NCBI GenBank assembly: GCA_017512725.1
Contig: JAFWEW010000022.1
Span: forward strand, 1-64,000
From: Solobacterium sp.
Lineage (GTDB): Bacteria; Bacillota_I; Bacilli_A; Erysipelotrichales; Erysipelotrichaceae
Reading direction: 5' to 3'
Length of the DNA stretch: 64,000 nt
The position numbers and the translations under genes are program-made. This document shows, piece after piece, positions 58,801 through 64,000 of the stretch (the stretch's first letter is position 1; each line of letters begins with the position of its first letter). The notes beneath the pieces are model-generated. The model searched no databases and was not told where the DNA came from. It worked only from the letters and a program-made list of their open reading frames with translations.

Positions 58801-59387
58801 AAAACCCCCTTGGTGGAAGGGATCCGGTCGGCTTCCCGCGGATCCTCCGATATGGCCTGCCGGAGCGCTCTGCCAAGCCCCTTGAATGCCGCTTCACTGA
58901 TGTGGTGGCTGTTATGCCCCGCAAGCTTCTGCAGGTGCAGGGTAAAACCGGCATTCTGGGCAAATGCATGCATGAATTCCTCCACAAGTTCGGTATCAAA
59001 CGTACCGATCTTCTCCGTCAGAAACGGCACGTCATAATAGAGTCCGCCCCGTCCGGAGATATCCAGTGCACACAGTACCAGTTCCTCATCCATCGGCAGT
59101 GCAATGCTCGCATATCTGCGGATCCCTTTTTTGTCGCCCAGTGCTTCCTGCATCGCTTTGCCAAGCGCGATCCCGATATCCTCCGTACTGTGATGATCAT
59201 CCACTTCGGTGTCACCTTTGCACAAAACCGTCATCTCAATGGCAGCGTGGCGTGACAGCAGTGTCAGCATGTGATCCAGAAATCCGATTCCCGAATCGAT
59301 CACCGATTTTGCGGCATCTCCGTCAAGATTCACCCGGATCTCAATATCCGTTTCTGCCGTTTTGCGTTTTACTTCAGCCGTTCTCAT
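58797..59387 (-). CDS. hisB: Imidazoleglycerol-phosphate dehydratase
   Basis: Manganese enzyme of 196 residues, sixth step. The two metal-binding repeats are [14 protein letters not shown] and [19 protein letters not shown]. It is monofunctional, without the histidinol-phosphatase domain of the enterobacterial HisB. The start is ATG 59387; a GTG directly before it is the alternative. GGAG lies 7 bases upstream. It overlaps hisC by 14 bases. Confidence 0.95.
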   Translation of the reverse strand: MRTAEVKRKTAETDIEIRVNLDGDAAKSVIDSGIGFLDHMLTLLSRHAAIEMTVLCKGDTEVDDHHSTEDIGIALGKAMQEALGDKKGIRRYASIALPMDEELVLCALDISGRGGLYYDVPFLTEKIGTFDTELVEEFMHAFAQNAGFTLHLQKLAGHNSHHISEAAFKGLGRALRQAISEDPREADRIPSTKGVL

Positions 59388-60435
59388 CACAGATCTCCTT
59401 CAGCGCTTTTATCAGCGACTCCATATCTTCTCTGGTGCCAATCGTGATCCGGTTATAATCCCGGATCCGTTCATGATCAAACCAGCGCACCAGAATCCCC
59501 TTTTCCTTCAGTTTTTTCTGTATCATTTCACCGGGAATCGTTTCATGTTTCACAAACACAAAATTCGTCTGGCTGTCGGTACCGGAAAAACCCAGCTCCT
59601 TCAGCTGCTGCTTGGTCCATTCCCGGATCTCCACGGTCTTTTCACAGGTGGAACGATAATACTCGGAATCTTCAATAGCCCGTACTCCCACCAGCTGAGA
59701 AATCCGCGTTACATCATACGGGTTTCTGGAATTGCGGAGCTTCTCGAGATCCTGGATCAGCTCTTCGTTTCCGGCCGCGAACCCGATCCGGGCACCGGCA
59801 AGATTGCGGGACTTTGAATAGGTCTGAATGACCAGCAGATTATCATATTGACTGATCAGAGGAATCATGGATTCATTCCCGAAATCAACATAGGCCTCAT
59901 CCACGATCACCACATGATCCGGATTGGAACGAAGGATTTTCTCAACCTGCGCCTTGTTCAGATACAGCCCGGTCGGCGCATTGGGGTTGGCAAGTATGAT
60001 CGCACAGCCAAGATTTTCATAATCCTCCGGATCAATGGACAGATCTTCTTTCAGCGGGATAAGCCTGACCGGTATCTCATGAAGATCCGTCAATACACGG
60101 TAAAAACCATAGGTTTCATCCGGATAGGCGATCCCGTCTGCACAGTATGCCATCATGGCCAGCTCAAGCGTTTCGTCGCTTCCGCCGGTGGTCATCACAT
60201 TTTCAGGCCGGATATGATGGTATCCCGCAATCGCACGGTTCAGCTGCCGGTTCGCCGGATCTCCGTACAGCCGCAGCGTTTCCGCATTTTCCGGGGTAAA
60301 GCAGCCGCATACCCCTTTGCTGGGAGGATAAGGCGATTCATTTGTATTCAGCTTGATGGTATCCGGATCCTGCGGGATCTCCCCCGGAACATACGGTTTC
60401 AGCGCATCATAACAGTGGTTCATATAACGGGACAT
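59374..60435 (-). CDS. hisC: Histidinol-phosphate aminotransferase
   Basis: PLP enzyme of 353 residues, seventh step. [40 protein letters not shown] and the PLP Lys in [14 protein letters not shown] are typical. It is the first gene of the operon with GGGAGG 9 bases before the ATG. TATGAT lies about 25 bases upstream, leaving no space for a T-box or peptide attenuator. Confidence 0.95.
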   Translation of the reverse strand: MSRYMNHCYDALKPYVPGEIPQDPDTIKLNTNESPYPPSKGVCGCFTPENAETLRLYGDPANRQLNRAIAGYHHIRPENVMTTGGSDETLELAMMAYCADGIAYPDETYGFYRVLTDLHEIPVRLIPLKEDLSIDPEDYENLGCAIILANPNAPTGLYLNKAQVEKILRSNPDHVVIVDEAYVDFGNESMIPLISQYDNLLVIQTYSKSRNLAGARIGFAAGNEELIQDLEKLRNSRNPYDVTRISQLVGVRAIEDSEYYRSTCEKTVEIREWTKQQLKELGFSGTDSQTNFVFVKHETIPGEMIQKKLKEKGILVRWFDHERIRDYNRITIGTREDMESLIKALKEICDENG

Positions 60436-60526
60436 CTGCGTTTCCTCCCATTTCTGTGCATTATCATAACATGAGTTTGAAAATTATTACTCCTGTTATT
60501 TCTGAAAAATGTTTCAAGGACAGGTA

Positions 60527-60555
60527 AAAAAAACAGCCTAGTTCTCACAGGCTGC
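60527..60555 (-). terminator. Terminator of alr
   Basis: CAGCCT (60535-60540) pairs with AGGCTG (60550-60555). Eight T follow on the minus strand. The alr stop codon is within the loop. Confidence 0.75.
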
Positions 60556-61647
60556 TTCATTCATCCGTCCATTGGATTCGGCTACTTTCGTTCCGCCCCG
60601 CTTATAGATCCGCGTGACCCGGTCCGAAACCAGGCACAGGATCTCATAGGGGATCGTTTCGAGTTCCTCTGCCATCCGGGAGAGGGAACAGTGCGGGCCG
60701 AAGATCTCTGCCTTTGTGCCCTCTGCAATATCAGGGGATACCCGGATCATGGTCTGATCCATGCAGACGCGGCCGACAATCTCCGCCTCCCGATCCTTTA
60801 CAAATACCTTTCTGCCCTGGTTCTTCCGCACAAATCCATCCGCATAGCCGATCGGAATCGTACCGATCCATTCATCTTCCTCTGCCGTATAGGTAGCGCC
60901 GTAGCCGATTGTTTCTCCCTGCCGGACCTGCTTGATCAGAAAGATCCTGGAATAAAGAGAAACAGGCTGTTTCAGATCCGGCACGGCATTCGATATGCCA
61001 TACATGGAGATTCCGATACGGCAGGCGTTGGAAAGATCTTCTTTCATCCACAGGGTCGCTTCCGAGTTCGCACAGTGGATCCACGCAAACGGATAATTCA
61101 GAGCCTCCACAACCTTCCGGAACCGTTCAAACTGCTGCAGTGTATATTCCCGGTCGCTGTCGGAACAGGAGAAATGCGTAAAGATGCCTTCGGTCTTCGC
61201 TCCCGCTTCCTGTAATAATGCCAGTGCCTCCTGTGCCTCTTCGATGGTTCGAAAACCGATCCGGTTCATGCCGGTATCGATTTTCAGATGTACCTTCAGA
61301 CCTTCACATCCGGCTTCAACTGCCTTTCTGACCCAGTTCAGGGAATAGGCCGGAACCGAAACATTGTTTTTGCGCATGTCATCGAGATCATCCGCATCCG
61401 TATGTCCCAGAATCAGCAGTTCGCCGTCATACCCCTTCTGACGGAGAATCAGCGCTTCATCCGAGGAAGACACCGCCATCATTGCGGCACCGGCCCGTTT
61501 TGCGGCTTCGGTAATCTGAATATCGCCGCAGCCATAGCCATCTGCCTTTACGACCGCGATCATCCGCTTCCCGCAGATCGATCCGATCCGTCTGATATTG
61601 TCTTCGACCGCATCCAGGTCGATTTCCATCCATGTATTTCGATGCAT
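60538..61647 (-). CDS. alr: Alanine racemase
   Basis: PLP enzyme making D-alanine for the cell wall, 369 residues. The cofactor Lys is in VVKADGYGCG (about residue 34), the other catalytic Tyr in GYGATYTAEE, and KIDTGMNRIGF and GRVCMDQTMI are typical. The usual VKADAYGHG reads KADGYGCG, a tolerated variation. The start overlaps the stop of the metallophosphoesterase gene by one base, so the two are coupled. Confidence 0.94.
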   Translation of the reverse strand: MHRNTWMEIDLDAVEDNIRRIGSICGKRMIAVVKADGYGCGDIQITEAAKRAGAAMMAVSSSDEALILRQKGYDGELLILGHTDADDLDDMRKNNVSVPAYSLNWVRKAVEAGCEGLKVHLKIDTGMNRIGFRTIEEAQEALALLQEAGAKTEGIFTHFSCSDSDREYTLQQFERFRKVVEALNYPFAWIHCANSEATLWMKEDLSNACRIGISMYGISNAVPDLKQPVSLYSRIFLIKQVRQGETIGYGATYTAEEDEWIGTIPIGYADGFVRKNQGRKVFVKDREAEIVGRVCMDQTMIRVSPDIAEGTKAEIFGPHCSLSRMAEELETIPYEILCLVSDRVTRIYKRGGTKVAESNGRMNEAACEN

Positions 61648-62327
61648 CAGGATTCTCCTCTGAGTTTTTCAAAAAAAGTCAATCTTCGAATCCGTCTGCG
61701 TGTCTGCAGACTGGGTTCTTTGACCAGATCATCCGGAATATCGATGATCTGATAGCCATAGCAGTTGATGATTTCAGTGCCGCTTTCATGCGTACGCCGC
61801 ACAATAAAGTCACTGCCGTATTCTTTATGCACATGCCCGTGCAGCATATAGGCCGGTTTATACTGGTTCAGAAACGCATTAAAACACTGAAACCCCTGGT
61901 GCGGCAGATCTTCGAGATCGCCATATCCGGAAGCCGGCGCATGCGTTACCAGTATATCAATTCCTTCATAAACTTTCAGTTTTCTTCCTGCCCGTCGGAT
62001 CCGCCGTTCCATCTCCCGCTCTGTATACATGTAGGGGCTGTTGTTATAGCGTCTGGAACCTCCCAGACCAAAGAACCGCAGTCCGTTGTACACAAAGACC
62101 TTATCTTCAATGCAGATACATCCCTCGGGCGGTTCGGTCTGATACTGACTGTCATGATTTCCGCGGACATAGATCAGAGGCCGGTTTACGACCGTCGTCA
62201 GAAACTCCAGATACTTCGCTTTCAGATCACCGCAGGAGATAATGAGATCCACGCCCTTTGTCCGCTGTGGATTGTAGTATTCATATAAGTATGGAAGCTC
62301 TGTGTCCGCAACTGCCAGAATTTTCAT
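61647..62327 (-). CDS. Metallophosphoesterase family protein
   Basis: Cytoplasmic calcineurin-like phosphoesterase of 226 residues. The metal ligands are visible in order: VADTE (the usual DxH has Glu in place of His), ISCGDLK, VRGNHDS, VTHAPASGYG and HGHVHKEYG. The DxE variant is known to me from related Bacillota proteins, so it may still be active. The substrate is unknown. ATGA overlap with the ParB/BMP gene upstream and one-base overlap with alr downstream. Confidence 0.85.
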   Translation of the reverse strand: MKILAVADTELPYLYEYYNPQRTKGVDLIISCGDLKAKYLEFLTTVVNRPLIYVRGNHDSQYQTEPPEGCICIEDKVFVYNGLRFFGLGGSRRYNNSPYMYTEREMERRIRRAGRKLKVYEGIDILVTHAPASGYGDLEDLPHQGFQCFNAFLNQYKPAYMLHGHVHKEYGSDFIVRRTHESGTEIINCYGYQIIDIPDDLVKEPSLQTRRRIRRLTFFEKLRGES

Positions 62328-64000
62328 TCCGCTACTACCTTCGACGCTTTCTTCAGGCTGTTGGTTACACCGCTGACCGCCGCTACATCCTTGGCTGTAC
62401 TGCTGAGTTCCTCCGAAGAAGGAATGTGACCTATGACATTGTCATTCAGCCAGTCCATACGGATGATCGCATCATCCGTCAGGAACGGTGCGCCCTTTTC
62501 CTGGATCACGCCGTTCTGCCCATGAATTTCTCCGGAGAACGGTTCTACCGTACCGTTGATCAGTCCCTTCTTGAGGATCGCAACCAGCTTGCGGGTGTAA
62601 TAGGATACCGGTCCCTGAACATACACATCGATTACGCCGGAAGACAGGCCAAACCAGTAGTTGGTCGCCTGGTTTTTCTGCGTACTCGGATCGTCATCAT
62701 AAGTCCCGTCAAGTACCGTCCGGAAAATCAGCTCATAGTATTTGCCCCAGATAAACAGCGAAGTGGCAAGATTGGTGATCGAGCCGTCTTTTTCAATCCG
62801 GTAAACACCCTGTTCGGTGCTGTCCGATTCCAGAAGAGGATAATCCGGACCGGAGATCACATCGATTTCCTCTTTCCGGAATTCTTCTCTCCAGTTCCGC
62901 CCTTCGATCGTTGACCATTCCAGATAAACCTTACAGGAAGGATCCACAAGTGCTGCACCGGTCGCAAACGCATTGATGTTTGCGATATCACCATAGATCG
63001 GGTTTTCCGCAAGATATCCGATCTTGTGGTTGGAACTGTTGAGCGCTGCTACAACGCCCATCAGGAACTTCGCTTCATACATCCGTGCATAATAAGTACG
63101 AACCGTACGGTGTGAAAGATTCAGCGACTTGTTCAGGAAACGGATCTTGTCAAAGTGAATGGATGCGCGCAGCGTACGCGGCATCATCGCAGGTGAAGTT
63201 GTAACGATCATGTGACTGCCCTTTTCCGCAGCAGTGTTTATAGCCGAGGCAATCCCCTCATCCCCTTCACAGTTGAACAGCGCATCCGTTACGATCCTTC
63301 CGCTGAAGCAGTGATTGAGATAAATACGGCCGATCTCTTCATCCGCCACTTCGGAATGATCCGGACCGCCGGTATACAGGAAGGACACCTTGAGCGGATG
63401 ACTTTCGGTATAAGCCGGAGGCGTGCTGAACAGCGATGAGAAGAAACCCTTATTCTTTTCCGCAGCGGCAGTAGCCTGAGGATTCTTCTGCAGCGCAATA
63501 TTATCTTCGTTGATTTCAGACTGGAACTCTTCCGAAAGACGGCGGATGCGGTCTTCCACAACCGTACGCGTCTGATCGATCAGACTCTGCAGTGTGTAGA
63601 ACGAGAGATACACCAGCAGCGCATCCGCAGGAGTCATTCCTTCGATCCCGCTGGGATTGACTGCTTTATAGGCACGCAGGAAACGGTAATACGCCGCTTC
63701 CGTCATTTTCACGGTTTCACCGGGCCATGGCTCATCCATGGAAAGGCCGAGCAGTTCCACGAATTCCTTGTATTCACCCGGTCTTGTAAAGTTGATTTCA
63801 TAGGCTGGGCAGACCCGGTAGAAATCAACAAACTCGTAGTAAGTTATGACTTCCGGATCATCCGTGCGTTTGGGAAGAATGCGGATCACTTCGGCTTCGA
63901 TCGACGGAACATCCAGGTACTTCAGTACGGATACCCGCTTATTGCCTTCCAGAACATAGAACCGCTTCATGTATTCATAGCACTTGATCGGGTCACTGAT
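62324..64000 (-). CDS. ParB-like domain fused to a BMP-family substrate-binding domain, 5' end missing
   Basis: At least 558 residues; the frame runs off the right edge, and the first Met inside the window (63970) is not at a domain border. The visible N-terminal part has YVLEGNKRVSVLKYLDVPSI, which resembles the ParB/Srx core. A helical stretch follows to about residue 180. Then comes a periplasmic-binding fold of the basic membrane protein (BMP/PnrA) type: KVSFLYTGGPDHSEV, MYEAKFLMGVVAALNS, KIGYLAENPIYGDIANINAFATGA and YWFGLSSGVIDVYV. BMP proteins normally are secreted lipoproteins binding nucleosides. Here a signal peptide between the parts is absent, so the protein appears cytoplasmic, perhaps a sensor. 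It heads the alr operon. Confidence 0.72.
   Translation of the reverse strand: MSDPIKCYEYMKRFYVLEGNKRVSVLKYLDVPSIEAEVIRILPKRTDDPEVITYYEFVDFYRVCPAYEINFTRPGEYKEFVELLGLSMDEPWPGETVKMTEAAYYRFLRAYKAVNPSGIEGMTPADALLVYLSFYTLQSLIDQTRTVVEDRIRRLSEEFQSEINEDNIALQKNPQATAAAEKNKGFFSSLFSTPPAYTESHPLKVSFLYTGGPDHSEVADEEIGRIYLNHCFSGRIVTDALFNCEGDEGIASAINTAAEKGSHMIVTTSPAMMPRTLRASIHFDKIRFLNKSLNLSHRTVRTYYARMYEAKFLMGVVAALNSSNHKIGYLAENPIYGDIANINAFATGAALVDPSCKVYLEWSTIEGRNWREEFRKEEIDVISGPDYPLLESDSTEQGVYRIEKDGSITNLATSLFIWGKYYELIFRTVLDGTYDDDPSTQKNQATNYWFGLSSGVIDVYVQGPVSYYTRKLVAILKKGLINGTVEPFSGEIHGQNGVIQEKGAPFLTDDAIIRMDWLNDNVIGHIPSSEELSSTAKDVAAVSGVTNSLKKASKVVAE

Noticed and set aside
60436-60536. T-box or histidine-peptide attenuator before hisC
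   Set aside because: Only about 100 bases separate alr and hisC, one terminator belongs to alr and no His-rich frame or T-box core is present.

Overview
The window looks like a chromosomal segment of a low-to-mid GC, fermentative Bacillota (Firmicutes), most likely a gut-type Erysipelotrichia relative. Supporting signs are a multidomain sucrose PTS permease, L-lactate dehydrogenase, an ECF-type vitamin transporter with CoaX/CoaBC, short HisG with HisZ, a FeoA-FeoB fusion, EF-G2, AGGAGG ribosome binding sites, and tRNA genes without encoded CCA. The genus is not determined. There is no rRNA, CRISPR array, insertion sequence, integrase or phage gene. Nearly all genes are on the minus strand in compact operons with ATGA overlaps.

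Left part (1-10 kb): a feoAB iron transporter gene is divergent from rarA over a very short promoter. A sucrose operon follows, running scrK fructokinase - amylosucrase - HAD phosphatase - sucrose PTS EIIBCA. Between 10 and 17.4 kb lies a nearly complete aromatic amino acid operon, pheA-aroB-aroC-aroEK (fusion)-aroA-tyrA-aroQ, followed by two small membrane proteins (NusG domain II, Gx transporter). DAHP synthase and chorismate mutase are not here.

Middle part (17-31 kb) is a mixed region: an unknown membrane protein, a Lys/Ala-rich histone-H1-like protein, the Nnr NAD(P)HX repair enzyme, tRNA-Leu(CAA), a membrane diguanylate cyclase, an orphan ArdC/zincin protein and a lone FakA C-terminal-like protein. 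Next come a single-gene A-T-C nonribosomal peptide synthetase, a degenerate CPBP protein, and an ankyrin-repeat/EF-G2 operon behind a possible leader-peptide attenuator.

Right part: a secreted GH2 glycosidase - ROK kinase - YgjP metalloprotease - MscS operon (30.5-35.6 kb). A secreted heptad-repeat protein and its MMPL exporter sit behind two TetR-type operators (35.7-40.5 kb). Then come a phosphodiester glycosidase, a DUF362 protein, tRNA-Ala(GGC), the pantothenate/CoA cluster panT-coaBC-coaX, and ldh. A carbohydrate ABC transporter with its own LacI regulator and MsmK-type ATPase follows (47-52.9 kb), with clustered operators. The histidine operon hisC-B-Z-G-D-H-A-F-I-E spans 53-60.4 kb and lacks only histidinol-phosphatase. 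Alanine racemase, a metallophosphoesterase and a ParB-like/BMP fusion cut by the right edge end the window.

The most unusual content is the amylosucrase-containing PTS operon without sucrose-6-phosphate hydrolase, the A-T-C NRPS, the ParB-BMP fusion, the EF-G2 leader, and repeated promoter-to-start spacings that imply leaderless mRNAs.
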